Below, one piece after another: positions 45,639-57,222 of a stretch of 64,000 bases of DNA (positions within the stretch are counted from its first letter, which is position 1; each line of letters opens with the position of its first letter). The stretch covers positions 40,501,680 through 40,565,679 of the forward strand of contig BSQW01000011.1 in assembly GCA_030161315.1 (NCBI GenBank), in the 5' to 3' direction. The translations under genes were made by a program, and so were the position numbers. This DNA comes from Eutrema japonicum (taxonomy: Eukaryota > Streptophyta > Magnoliopsida > Brassicales > Brassicaceae). Below the pieces are notes generated by a model that was not told where the DNA came from, made no database searches, and saw nothing but the letters and a program-made list of their open reading frames with translations.

Positions 45639-47117
45639 TCAGGCATTGGGTGCATCATCCATAGGCATTATGTGTCCGTCTGGAATCTCGGTGCTCCGAA
45701 AATAGTGTTTCACCCTTTGTCCATTGACATTTGTCAGGACAATTGCACCATGTGGTCTAACCTCTTTGACTGTGAAAGGACCTGACCAACGAGAACGCAG
45801 TTTACCAGGAAACAAATGCAAACGAGAGTTATACAGAAGTACCTGATCATTGGGTTCAAAGTGTCTAGTGAGGATCTTTCTGTCGTGATACGCCTTGGTC
45901 CTCTCCTTGTACAGCTTCGAGTTCTCATAGGCATTGTGCCTAATCTCATCCAGCTCATTCAGCTGAATCAATCGCTTCTCAGCAGCAGTCTTGATGTCAA
46001 AATTAATCAGCTTTGTAGCCCAGGCTGCCTTATGCTCGATTTCAACTGGAAGATTACACGCTTTCCCATATAGCAAGTGAAATGGTGTAGTCCCAAGTGG
46101 TGTCTTGAAAGCGGTCATGTAAGCACACAGTGCATCATCCAACTTTGTAGACCAATCTTTTCTAGTAGTACCCACGGTCTTCTCCAAAATTTCCTTGATT
46201 TGCCTGTTGGAGACCTCAACTTGTCCACTAGTCTGAGGATGATAAGGAGTAACTACACGATGATTCACACCATGCTTCTTCAGCATCCTCTTGAAAACCT
46301 TGTTAATAAAGTGAGAGCCACCATCACTTATAACAAACCGAGGTACTCCAAATCGAGGAAAAATGATGGTCTTAAACAACTTAAGGACCACTGAAGAATC
46401 GTTGGTAGGACTAGCAATTGCTTCGACCCCCTTGGAGACATAGTCTACAGCAACCAAGATGTACTTGTTCTTGTATGACGAAGGGAAAGGACCCATAAAA
46501 TCGATGCCCCAACAATCAAAAATCTCAACCTCGAGGATGAAATTTTGTGGCATCTCATGTCTCTTACTGATCTTCCCTCTCCTCTGACACACATCGCACT
46601 GGTAAATGAAGGTATGAGCATCCTTAAACATAGTAGGCCACCAGAAACCTGCTTGAAGGACCTTGGACACTGTCTTGAAAGTAGCAAAGTGTCCAGCATA
46701 CTCAGATCCATGACAATGAAACAGAACACTAGGTACCTCTGATTCAGCAATGCATCTCTGATATACACCATCAGAACAGTGCTTGTACATGTAAGGGTCA
46801 TCCCAAAAGAATCGCCTTATGTCACGCAGAAACTTTTTCTTGTCATATTTCTTGAGGTCCTTTGGCTCCGCATCTGCAGCGAGATAGTTGGCAATATCAG
46901 CGTACCATGGTAGATTAGAGTCAGCTGCAGCAACTAGATAGTCTTCAGAAGCACCAAGGTGTACAACAGTCAAGTCATGTTCGGAAATCTCAGGGTATCG
47001 ACCGATACTAGGTGAGTGTCGATCCATAATGAGACCTGCAATTCGTGGGAGGTGCAAAGTTTCGGTTGTAAACGGACTCTTCTGGTAGTTGATCATTGAT
47101 AGGCACGTCTGCATCAA
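45639..47117 (-). pseudogene. Element E integrase
   Basis: The zinc finger (HCHGSEYAGHFATFKTV, CDVCQRRGKISKRHE) is followed by the catalytic core: GIDFMGPFPSSYKNKYIL, ISDGGSHFINKVF, and PQTSGQVEVSNRQIKEIL with the catalytic Glu. The C-terminal domain contains LRSRWSGPFTVKEV. The core residues are all present, and this is the best-preserved part of element E. It is joined to RNase H through a frameshift within 47008-47117. Confidence 0.88.
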
Positions 47118-49021
47118 TTCGAATCCTCGAAATATGGTCAGCCACTCCGTTCTCTATTCCTTTCTTGTCCTTAACCTCGATATCAAAACCTTGGAGCAAA
47201 AGGACCCAACGACAAAGGAGAGGTTTGAGATCCTTATTCTGCATCAGATATTTGAGAGCAGCATGATCAGTATGGACAATCACTTTGCTCCCAATCAGGT
47301 AGGATCGAAATTTTTCAAAGGAGAAAACAACTACAAGTAGTTCTTTCTCTGTGGTGCTGTAATTCTTTTGAGCATAATCCAATGTCCTGCTGGCATAGTA
47401 GACAACATGTAGCTTCTTATCCTTCCTCTGACCCAAAACCGATCCAACAGCAGAGTCGCTAGCGTCGCACATGATCTCAAAAGGCAGAGTCCAATCAGGA
47501 GGTTGCACAATAGGAGCACTCACCAAGGCCTTTTTAATCTCCTCAAAAGCTGCAAGACACTCAGGTGTGAAATCGAATGTGATCTCCTTGCATAATATAA
47601 CTGTGAGTGGGCGTGCTAGCTTGTAGAAATCCTTGATGAACCTTCTGTAAAACCCAGCATGACCAAGGAAACTTCGAATATCCTTCACAGAAGTCGGTGG
47701 TTGGAGGCTTGTCATGACCTGAATCTTGTCTTTGTCAACTTTGATCCCAACTTCAAAAATCTTGTGCCCAAGTACGATGCCCTCCTGAACCATAAAGTGA
47801 CACTTTTCCCAATTAAGGACCAAGTGTTTCTCTTCACATCTCTGTAGCACCTTGCACAAATTAGCCAGACAGTCCTTGAATGATGATCCGTACACCAAAA
47901 ACTCATCCATGAATACCTCCATAAAATCCTCAATCATGTATGTGAATATAGACATCATGCATCTCTGGAAGGTGGCTGGGACATTACATAATCTAAATGG
48001 CATTCTCCTGTATGCGAATGTGCCATAGGGACATGTAAAAGTCGTCTTCCCTTGGTCATCTGGATGTATAGGAATCTGGAAGAACCCTGAATATCCATCG
48101 AGAAAACAGTAGTAGGGATGACTAGCCAACCTCTCCAACATCTAGTCAATGAATGGCAATAGAAAGTGATCTTTCCTCGTAGCTGCATTCAACTTCATGT
48201 AGTTAATGCACATTCGATGGCCAGTGATAATCCTAGTAGGAATCATCTCATCCTTCTCATTCTTCACCACAGTTATTCCTCCTTTCTTAGGAACAACGTG
48301 CACTGGACTGACCCAAGAGCTATCCGAAATAGCATAGATGACGCCAGCTTTCAAAAACTTCATCACCTCCTTTTTGACTACTTCCTTCAGGTTCGGATTC
48401 AGCCTCCTCTGATGCTCAACTGAAGCCTTTGACTCGTCCTCGAGATGAATCCTATGCATGCACATGTCAAGTGCTATACCTGGAATATCATCAAGAGAAT
48501 AGCCAAGAGTTTTGCGATACTTGCACAGCTTGCTCAGTAGTAAGGTAATCTCTGCATTGTTCAAAGAAGCATTAATAATCACTAGGTATGTGGAATTAGG
48601 ACCAAGAAAACCATACCTCAGATTCGCAGGAAGTGGCTTGAGTTCCACTTTAGGAGCGTTTTCCTCACTCCAATCTCCAAGCCCAGCCGCTTGCTTAGAA
48701 CCAATGGCCGACCCTCCTTTTGGTCGCAGGGTATCGACCGATACTAGGGGAGTATCGATCGATACTGGTGATGATGAATCGAGCATCTTCGAGTATCCAG
48801 TAGTATCTTCACACGAATGGATCTCTGAAGTGGCTGAACAGACCAATGCTTTCTCCAGTGGATCCTCAGGGTGTAGCTCCAGGAAGTACTTTTTAGCTAT
48901 GTCACTGAAAGTGTCGACAAATAAAGTCTGCCCATCGATGGTTGGTCTCTTCATCATCTTATCCATATTGAAGGTCATGACCAAATCACCGATGTTGAGA
49001 GCGATCTTCCCATTCCTGCAA
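47008..49021 (-). pseudogene. Element E reverse transcriptase and RNase H
   Basis: The upstream part (48142-49029) covers the RT start (VVPKKGGITVVKNEKDE, TGHRMCINYMKLN). A TAG at 48142 interrupts at FID*MLERL. The downstream part (47008-48141) has DGYSGFFQIPIHPDD, a catalytic box VFMDEFLVYG in which the second Asp is Glu, FLGHAGFYRRFIKDF and RNase H (IMCDASDSAVGSVLGQ, VHTDHAALKYLM). The frame also contains SVDT/SIDT peptide repeats encoded by the GTATCGATCGATAC-type DNA motif (48725-48770). Confidence 0.86.
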
Positions 49022-49627
49022 TCAATCAATCAAAGCACCAGCTGTGGCAAGGAATGGTCTGCCTAGGATAAGAGGATCCTTAGGCTCAGCATCATACTCC
49101 AGGACGATGAAATCAGTTGGGATCAAGCATTTCCCAATCTTGATAGGAACATCTTCGAGTAAACCTTCTGGAAGTCTAACTGAGCGATCAACAAGTACCA
49201 GGGAGATCCTTGTGGTTGTGAAGTCTGTCATCCCCATCCTTTTAGCAATTGAGTATGGCGTGAGGTTGACACTTGAGCCAAGGTCACAAAGAGAGCGCTC
49301 AAATCTGTCTGTGAATATTGTACAGTCCAACACAAAACTCCCTGGATCTGGTAGCTTCTTTGGGATCCTGTTAGTCAGGATTGCACTGCACTCATGAGTA
49401 ATCATCAACCATCCTTCTTCAAGGTTCACATTGCTCGACACCATCCTCTTGACATATCTCCTGAAAGCTGGAGAAGTCTTGATAGCATCGATAAAAGGAA
49501 GTTCAACAATCAACGTATCCATGATTGCTTTGCATATAGAGTCTTCTACCTCCCTCTTAATCTTCCCAGTAGCTCTGGGATAAGGTATCCTTGGCGTGTA
49601 AACTCTTTCTGCAACTACATTAGGCAC
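49022..49627 (-). pseudogene. Element E protease region
   Basis: This frame shows the Athila protease segment: FERSLCDLGSSVNLTPYSIAKRM with the D-L-G-S active site, and ending LILGRPFLATAGALID. It is joined upstream to the gag linker (49718-50113) through a frameshift near 49700, and downstream to RT through an overlap at 49022-49029. Confidence 0.82.
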
Positions 49628-49717
49628 TTCCTTCGAAACCTTAGGTGTTGACTCAACAGCAGGATCAGTGTTGATCGATACATGAGTGGTATCGATCGAT
49701 ACATGAGTGGTATCGAT

Positions 49718-51569
49718 CTATACACGGGGTTTTGATGTATCCCGTGAAAGAATCCTGACAGGCGTCGATCGATGCTGACTAGTGTCGATCGATTCTGGGG
49801 CGGCATCAAAATCCTCATCGTCAAGATCGACAAAATTATCTGCAGTTTTGCCAATTTTCACTACTGGATTGACCTCCTTCCCACTCCTTAAGGTGATGGC
49901 ATTGATGTGAGCTCTTGGGTTCTCTCCTTTCACTGGAAGAAAACCTTCTTGCCTTTTCACAGCCTCTGAAATCTGAGCAACCTGAAGTTCCAGCTTCTTC
50001 TGCTGGAGATTAATAGCGTCGATCCTTCCACTCAGTTCATTGTACAGGACATCAATCTTCCCATTGAAATCCACAGTAAGCTTATGCTGTCCTTGAATAA
50101 GCTGTTTGAACATAGACTCGATCTTGCTATCTGGGAGCTTAGCAGGGATAGGTTTGATAAAATGAATTCACATAGTTTTTGGTATACCCACTGTTCTGAG
50201 ATGGTTTCTGGACAAACTAATTCGAACCTCCTTGATGAGAGTTGTTGTTGAAGTTTCGGTTGTTGCTGAATTGATTCCTCTGACCTTGAAAACCAGAACC
50301 ACCAATATTGTTAACATCCTCCGCTTCATCCTCATTGAAAACCTCAACATCTTCAGCAAAGTGCACAGCTTTCGTTGTCTTGCCCATCATAATATTGTGC
50401 ATAGAATCCAACTTGGCTTAAATATCAGCAATCTGTGTACCGTCCATGCTACCAGCTTGCTTCTTGCGCTCAAAGTCTGCATTCTTGGTTCTATTGCTAG
50501 ACGCCAAGTTCTCAATCAGCACATAAGCATCTTCAGGATACCTAGTGTTGAAGTTTCCATTGCTCGAAGTATCCAAAGTCATCTGATACCTCCAATCAAG
50601 TCCTCTGAAGAAGAACCCCATCAGCTGAACATCAGAGTATCCGTGATGTGTATAATCTCTCTGATATGATCTGAATCTCGTCCAAGCAGCCTTGAACGCC
50701 TCAATAGGGCCTTGAGAAAACTGGGAGATCTTGTTCCTAAGATCTTTAGATCGAGCATCATCATAGAAGTTATTCATGAAAGCAGTCTTAGTATCTTCCC
50801 AAGTATTCAGTGATCCAGGAGGTAACTGCTTCAGCCAGTAAGTCGCATCTCCACCTAAAGAGTATGGAAAGAGCTTGCAGAAGAGGTAATCGTAGGACAC
50901 TCCATTGCTCTTGATGCTAGTGACCAAATCCTCGAACCTCTCAATATAATCCATGGGATGTTCATTGGAAAGACAATGAAAAGGGTGTTGACCCACAAGA
51001 GTGTAGTATGCAGGTTTCAGCTCAAAGTCATTCCTCTGAAAAGCAGGAGGTCGAATTGCTGATCGATTCGCATAGAACTGATCAGGCCTGTTGTACTCAC
51101 CAATCGTTCTACCACGATTAACCATGACATTCTCTGCGTTTGCGTTCCGAGCGACATTCCCAGCGACAACAGGAGCAGGTGGAATGATGTTCCCCTCTCC
51201 ATCCAGTCGTTGCCCTTGCGCATTGCACAATTGACCCTCTTGGTCTCTGTAAGCATCAGCTTCATCTTGAAACAACTCCACTTGATTGTTGTTCATCTCT
51301 GTTGGCTTCTTTACTCTTCTGTTTGTGCGTTCCACAAGTGCTAGCTGCTCCAATGACAGTTCAACTAGCTGAGTGCTCTTGTTCCTTCTGGTTTCGCGAA
51401 TATGCATACACCTGAAAGCAAAAGGCAAGAACGTAAGTAACACGGTAATACGCTGAGTATCGACCGACACTGGGTGGTGTCGATCGATATCAATAAAAAG
51501 AAGACGACGAGTATCGACCGACACTGAGTAGTATCGACCGATACCGACGAACTTAGTCGAAATTCTCAA
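49718..51569 (-). pseudogene. Element E gag
   Basis: The main frame (50418-51569) has the Athila gag domain: RNDFELKPAYYTLVGQHPF, PMDYIERFEDLV, DATYWLKQLPPGSLNTWED and FSQGPIEAFKAAWTRFRSY. The likely start is the Met at about 51413 (MHIRETRRNKS) or about 51294 (MNNNQVEL). The open stretch before it is leader. The zinc-knuckle and linker region (50411-50160) is in other frames because of a TAA at 50418 and shifts. A coiled-coil-like segment (INLQQKKLELQVAQISEAVKR) lies at about 50030-49960. The linker to protease again encodes IDRY/SIDT-like repeats. Confidence 0.82.
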
Positions 51570-51592
51570 ACGAAAATCTAATGGCGAATTGA

Positions 51593-51613
51593 GTCCCCGG
51601 CAACGGCGCCAAA
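51593..51613 (-). other. Primer-binding site of element E (tRNA-Asp type)
   Basis: The minus strand reads TTTGGCGCCGTTGCCGGGGA, two bases from the LTR border at 51616. It is the canonical Athila primer site. Confidence 0.9.
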
Positions 51614-51615
51614 TT

Positions 51616-52736
51616 TGATAAGCTCAAATTAATACCCTAAAAGTACTAAAGCTTTGTCGATTGTAATACTTAGGGATCGAATCCACAGAGACTCAAGGAG
51701 ACACACAATAGATTATATATATGAAAATTAAGCTAAGTGATCAATGTAATTGAAAGCAAATACGTAAATTAAACTGTTGTAATTTCAATTGGAGGAAGAT
51801 AGGTCTAGGGAATTTCTCAGGAAATCAATGAATGCAGATAAACTAACTAATCAGGGTTTAGGTTATGCACGGTTCTTGAACTCAAATCACTGAAGTATAA
51901 TTAACCAACTCTCGTTGCGAGAATTATCTAAGTCTAAATCCTAGAATTCCAAATCTCTTTGCGAATCCTAAAGTCTAAACCAGCTTTTAGTTTAAGTTTG
52001 ATTTGTTCACAAAACAACTAAACCAAATCTCTTTGTGAATAGTTATTTTGCTCACCCTAAGTTCTATCAGGTAATTAATCGCACTCTCGTGCCTAATCAA
52101 TTATCCTAAGATCTAAGTTCTAGGTGATCAATCCAGAATTAGCTATGAGAACAACCTATGGTGAAGAACTAATTTGGATTATGAACCCTAATCAACTAAT
52201 CAACCTAGCATTCAAAGAAATCCCTAATGAGAATCCCTAAACCTAACAGGAGATCTACTCAGACATGGAAATTGAAGCAATAAACATGACTGAATAAATA
52301 CTTGAATAAATAAGAAAGAGTAACAAGAGGGTTCGAAATCTTCTCTCGGACGAATAGAGTTTCATACTTGTCTCCCTTCCAAAGCTCTCTCACAAAACCA
52401 AAGTAAAATAAAGCATAGCCATCAAAGTGGCTGTAAAATCCTATTAAATAACCTAAATCACGTTTTAGGGCTTCTTGTAAATAATAAAGTCTTCTGGGCA
52501 ATTTTGCAATTCTTCAACTCTTCTAAAGTTGCGACTCGTGTCTTGCTGCAGTGAGTATCGATCGATATTGAGGCTTCAAATCGGGTACTCAGCTACACGA
52601 ACTTTTGCTTTGCTCCAAAATGCTCCAGAAAGCTCTAATATCTCCAATTATGCTCCAAACGTGCTAAAACCTGTAAAAGACTCTATAAAACGTACTTATA
52701 TCATGGCTTAAAAGGGGTAAAAACCATGATATATCA
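51616..52736 (-). repeat. 5' LTR of element E
   Basis: This 1121-bp LTR has ends TGATAAGCTC and GATATATCA. In element orientation it starts TGATATATCATGG, the same start as the fragment at 58525. A GTATCGATCGATA motif lies at 52556. The adjacent host bases CAAGG (52737-52741) would be the target duplication, but the partner is lost with the 3' LTR. Confidence 0.88.
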
Positions 52737-52751
52737 CAAGGAGGGGAGAGT
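52737..52751 (+). other. Polypurine tract of element I
   Basis: CAAGGAGGGGAGAGT directly precedes the LTR start TGTAACATTCC, as in element H. Element E inserted at or next to this tract, leaving only the 3' end of element I. Confidence 0.75.
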
Positions 52752-54546
52752 TGTAACATTCCAATTTTTTGTCTCCAAAAACCGGTCTGTTTTATTTTCG
52801 GTTATCTCAAAATGTGGGCCTAATTATTGTTTTAGTCTAAAATCCCAACCCATAAGCCCACTAAGCTAATAGAAAACTCTAACCCTAGAATCCTTCACCT
52901 CTATAAATAGAGAGAGCTCGTGGCAAAGAGGAGGCAGAACATTCTTGCAGCGAAGCCCTGTTGAAATCACCTTTGAGCAACCACCGTAGAATCACCTTGA
53001 AAGAGAATCCATTGTAGCCACCATAAGGCAAGGAAAGGCAGATCAGACCCGTTCTAGTAGAAATGAGGAACGAATAGTCAAACCAGATCCAAAAGATCTG
53101 AAACTTGGTGAGTACTTCCTTAATTCTCTAATATATCCAACGACGAAATCGGATTGTTATTCGGAGTTGTGATATCAAAGTTATGGATGTTTTCCCATGC
53201 CTGATATGTGCATTGCGGATCTGCGACAAGTGAAAGGAGAAATCGATCTTGAGGTTCGGTAGTGATCCGATCAAGATGATATTTGGTAAGGATGTTTATT
53301 ACCCTTAGATCTAAGTCTCTATGAAATATTTCAGTGTTCTACCTTGTGGTTTGGAAGTTATTGTAGTTTTACTGAGATTGTTCTGCGCAACATACATGTT
53401 AGACCAGTCTAGCGAGTTGAGTTGTTTGAATAGACAAATCAATCTGGATCGATCTGAAACTTGGTAGAGATTATAAGGACACATGGATCTAGCTCTCGGT
53501 TGAAGGATAACTAATTTGAGCCTCAGGAGTATCTGTAATCGCGTTGTCAATTAGTGGCTAAGGTGAGGATTAGATCTAGGATTCTCTCTATGTTCTCTTG
53601 TCTTCTTCTGGTATGTTGAGTCTATGTATACTTCGGTATGCTGCGTGCTACGAAATACGGGCACGTTTATGTGATGCATCATGATGGATCTATACTTTGA
53701 ATGAATATGGACTAGGAAATCATTAGAGGAAGAACCGCATACTTGATTGATAAGACTGTTGGTTGATTAATGGTTGTAAAGTAGCTAGATGGTGTGAAAT
53801 CACCATGAGGTATTCGTCACAAGGTATTCGTCACAGCGTTGAGGGCGCTTGTGGTACGAACTTTCTGCGTGAACTGGTAAAGGTTGTATGCCTTGCATCA
53901 GAACCATGTGTGTGAAGGAACCGATGGGGTATACACATATACACCAGAACTCACTTGTTTGTTGGGACCGGTAGGGTTTATACATCTTGGCACCATCATT
54001 GCTGCGTACGGGGAGGTCAGGTGTGTACCTTGGCACTGGAAACATCGTCGTAGGGGCTCGGACACGCCTCAAAGTCTGTGTGACCCGAAAACTTGTGAGC
54101 TATTGGCTCGAGATATCTTTATTGTGTACCTCTTGTTTGGTGGTTGTGTGGGCACTTTTAGAGCGTGATGTATGATTACTTGTTTATACTTATTTTGGAT
54201 ATGTTGGTTGAATATGAGTGGGTGTGGGGATGACATTCTAGGTTTAGTTCTCGCTGAGTAATCTCAATTACTCACCCCTTTCTCTTCTTGTAAGTGATGA
54301 TGATTATTATGATGATGATGATATTGAGTATGTGGAACTGGATGAGTAATTCCGGTGTGGTGCGGGGTTTTGGGAGTTTGAAAGTTCTCCTTTTGGGTTT
54401 TATTTGACATTTCCGTATTTCATTTTTTTAGATAATTATTCGCTATTTACTTCGGTTTTATTTATGATTTAAATTGGATTTTGTATAACTATTTGAGATT
54501 ATATGAAAAGTAATATTTATAAATTAAATTCGCCGAGAGCAGGTCA
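52752..54546 (+). repeat. 3' LTR of element I (Tekay/Del-like)
   Basis: It starts TGTAACATTCC and probably ends at GCAGGTCA (54546), about 1.8 kb. The start is secure from the polypurine tract; the end is an inference from the CA and the change to host-like sequence. It has a good TATA box at 52901. The frames at 53800-54175 are small, overlapping on both strands and unrecognised, so they are not annotated as genes. No internal sequence or primer site follows. Confidence 0.7.
52901..52910 (+). promoter_or_regulatory. TATA box in the element I LTR
   Basis: CTATAAATAG lies 150 bp into the LTR, followed by a purine-rich GAGAGAGCTCG stretch where transcription would start. Confidence 0.65.
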
Positions 54547-54638
54547 TTATGGATATTATTCTATCGAACAATACATAAGTTCGTAAGAAAAAAAGATAGT
54601 AAACTAATGACCATTCTTGATTTTTGTGCAATTTATAG

Positions 54639-54800
54639 TATGAGAGAGAAAAAAGGCCAGCCTATAGAGTGTAAATTTAGAGGTGGGTGCAATTCTGACG
54701 ACGAGTGTAGAATTCGATGTGGCCCGCCTGAGTTTCCACGGGGGCCTATAGGTTTATGCGTGTCCGATCGTGTTGCTGGTTTACATCTTTGTTGTTGTTT
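54639..54800 (+). pseudogene. Defensin-like (DEFL) cysteine-rich peptide, second-exon remnant
   Basis: After an intron-like acceptor (TTTTTGTGCAATTTATAG, ending at 54638) the frame encodes a small cysteine-rich domain: PIECKFRGGC, NSDDEC, RIRC, GPIGLC, then GLHLCCC. The spacing C-x5-C-x5-C-x3-C-x12-C-x10-CCC resembles plant defensin-like/LCR peptides, whose mature part is encoded by exon 2. No signal-peptide exon is seen upstream, where element I occupies the DNA. A SINE inserted exactly at the triple-Cys end. It is probably a relic, but exon 1 could be elsewhere. The family call comes from cysteine pattern only. Confidence 0.5.
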
Positions 54801-55059
54801 TTATTTATTTTATTTATTTTTCTTTTTTGGTAATTCAGGGTCATTCCATGTCTATGGAGGGGTCCAGATTAATCCATGGGAAAAAGCAACCCACAGATAG
54901 GCCCCTTCCCGAGTATTCAAATGGGTCGTAAGCAATAGGCACATATCCGTGTGGGTGTCCAAAAGAGAATGTTGTAGTTGCTTGGGTTCGAACTCAGGGC
55001 AAAAATGGTTATGCATTCCACACCCCATGTTCTTACCACTAGCCCACTCAAACCCGGAC
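54799..55059 (-). mobile_element. tRNA-derived SINE (about 261 bp)
   Basis: On the minus strand it starts GGTCCGGGTTTGAGTGGGC. It has box A (GGCTAGTGGTAAGAAC) and box B (GAGTTCGAACCC) and ends in an A/T-rich tail (AAAAAAGAAAAATAAAT). A 15-bp target duplication CATCTTTGTTGTTGT flanks it (54784-54798 and 55060-55074). The duplicated bases are the last codons of the defensin-like frame. Confidence 0.85.
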
Positions 55060-55099
55060 CATCTTTGTTGTTGTACTTTTAAAATAATTCTTCCAACAA

Positions 55100-56293
55100 T
55101 CTATATATATATAAAGTAAAGTTTTTTTACTTCTCATAAAAACACATCATCATCCAGATATATATCATATCATTTTGATATTTAATTTTCATAATTTAAT
55201 TAGTTAAAATTTTGATATATATATTAACTATACATTTTATTAAATTATGCAACGAATTTGAAAGGTCATTTTCATATTTATATCATGAAAAATTAAAAAA
55301 TCAACAAAAATTTATTGAAAGAATAATAGATTTAAATTTTTAGCTTTACTAATATATTACACACTTTATTATAGTTACAAAGTTAAAGTTTTATAACGAA
55401 AATATGTTTACTTAATGGATATTATTTGATCCAAACTAATAGTAGATAATATATACAATATTAATGTAACATATATCATCCACATATATGCCACATCATT
55501 TTGATATTTAATTTTCATAATTTAATTAGTTATCACTTTGATATACATATTAACCAAACATTTTATTAAATTATGCAAGAAATTTGAAAGGTTATTTTCA
55601 TATTCATATCATGAAAACTAAAAAAAAATCAACAAAATTTATTGAAAGAATAATTGATTTAAAATTTTAATTTTACTAATATATTACACACTTTAATATA
55701 GTTACAAGGTTAAAGTCTTATATCCAAAATATGTTTAGTGAATGGATATTATTTGATCCAAACTAATAGTATACAATATTAATTTAACATATCACAAAAA
55801 TATAGAGATTTGTTTAAAAAAAAAAGAATATCTAATAAATAAAAAGTAAATTTATTATCGTTTAATAATGCATATTATAGTAATTTTGTTAAATAAATTA
55901 TATATAAGAAAATCGATTTTTAAAAAAAGTAAGTACAAAATTTAAAATAATAAAAATAAAACGTTCGGTAATTTAGATATTTGGATAACATGATTTATTT
56001 GGTCTTTAAATATAGATAAGATATGAAATTCTAAACAAACATGATTATTTGTAAATAATATAAAAATGATTGACCGTAGATATTGAACTGATTGACTATC
56101 ACTTACGTTTTCATTTTAATGGAGGTGAAAATAAGAGAAACAATTAGTTAAGTTTCAAATAAAATATTAGGTTTACAATCTACAAGCAATGGTTTTTTAA
56201 CTAAAAATGAATAAAAACAATTCTCATAATTAAATTAAACTATTATAAAACTTAAAAAACAATAATTCGCGTATCGCGCGAGTCATTTTCTAG
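55100..56293 (+). mobile_element. Non-autonomous Helitron (ATREP-like), 1194 bp
   Basis: It starts TCTATATATATATAAAG after an A (55099) and ends CTAG before a T (56294), the Helitron insertion rule A|TC...CTAG|T. A GC hairpin CGCGTATCGCG followed by CGAGTCATTTTCTAG forms the 3' end, as in Brassicaceae ATREP elements. It is A/T-rich, with no Rep/helicase. An internal tandem duplication of about 328 bp (about 55149-55475 and 55476-55800) makes up half of it. Confidence 0.85.
55149..55800. repeat. 328-bp tandem duplication inside the Helitron
   Basis: Two adjacent copies share GATATTTAATTTTCATAATT, AAATTATGCAA, TTATTGAAAGAATAAT and GGATATTATTTGATCC blocks in the same order, with scattered differences of roughly 10%. 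Borders are approximate. Confidence 0.8.
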
Positions 56294-56637
56294 TCTATAC
56301 TAAATCTGTTGGATATTTCATATTTGTACTATCACTAAGATTTAATATGCGTTATAACGCAGAACAAAGTTTTCTTATTTCAAATTAAGTGATATTTTTT
56401 TAAAGTTTCCTCAATTTATTATGAACGTTACATGATTATAATATATAATATTTTTTTTTTGCAGATTATAACATAGATATGTATATCTTGAAAATATGAA
56501 TTTGATTGTCAAGTTTTTATTTATTTGAAATAGATGATTATTTTTGGTTAACAAATTCTATAATATGTATAACTAATGATTGTAACTAGATGTGTCAAAA
56601 CAGGCTTATCTCCCTACTTAACTCATTTTGTAGTGGT

Positions 56638-56789
56638 GTTAAAAATCACATGAAAAATGTACTTTTTGATTCCCACATGATAAAGTCATGTCAATATTTA
56701 TCCTACCAAAAAAAAAACAAATATGTGTAAATAATATATCCGATTGATGTAAAAGGCAATTAGTCTTAATTATATAAAAAATAAAATTT

Positions 56790-56830
<41 letters not shown>

Positions 56831-57222
56831 AAGGAAATTCTATTGATGTAAAAGGCTTGCTTACGTGTCAAACTCATATTGGATTTCGCATATAAAAAGT
56901 CTTTTATAACATTGATGAAATCATCTAAGTTCGGTTTAAATCGCAAAATTCGTTGTGATTTGATCTTTCAAATCGGTTAAAAAATTAGAACCGGATTTTA
57001 AAAATATTTGGTTGTCAATAAACATTAAAATACATCGTGATAAACCTAAATCCAAAACATAATATATCAAAATTGTTAAAAATCACATGAAAAATGTACT
57101 TTTTGATTCCCACATGATAAAGGCAGCTCAATATTTTTCCCAAAAAAAATAAAAATCGATGTAAATAATATATCCGATTGATGTAAAAGGAAATTAGCCT
57201 TAATTATATACAAAATAAATTT
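56638..57222. repeat. Direct repeat pair (about 150 bp each)
   Basis: The sequence from GTTAAAAATCACATGAAAAATG to CCTTAATTATATA occurs at about 56638-56797 and again at 57075-57222, separated by about 277 bp that includes the (AT)n run. The two copies are about 90% alike. It could be a local duplication or the terminal repeats of a very small retroelement; clean TG/CA ends and a target duplication were not found. Confidence 0.6.
56793..56828. repeat. (AT)n microsatellite
   Basis: This is a run of TATA units, interrupted once by G (TGTATATATA). Confidence 0.85.

Larger units (their letters stand above)
45541..52736 (-). mobile_element. Element E: Athila-like LTR retrotransposon lacking its 3' LTR
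   Basis: In minus orientation it has a 5' LTR (51616-52736), a tRNA-Asp-type primer site, gag, protease, RT, RNase H and integrase. After integrase comes the Athila-type GGTGGGAGGCAACCCA segment (45583-45600) and then, instead of a 3' LTR, the inverted leader of element F. All coding parts carry stops or frameshifts. No target duplication can be assigned. Confidence 0.88.

Noticed and set aside
54800..54900. Hydrophobic C-terminal extension of the defensin-like frame (FYLFYLFFF...) as a membrane segment
   Set aside because: These codons come from the T-rich inverse of the SINE A tail inserted after the Cys-Cys-Cys end.
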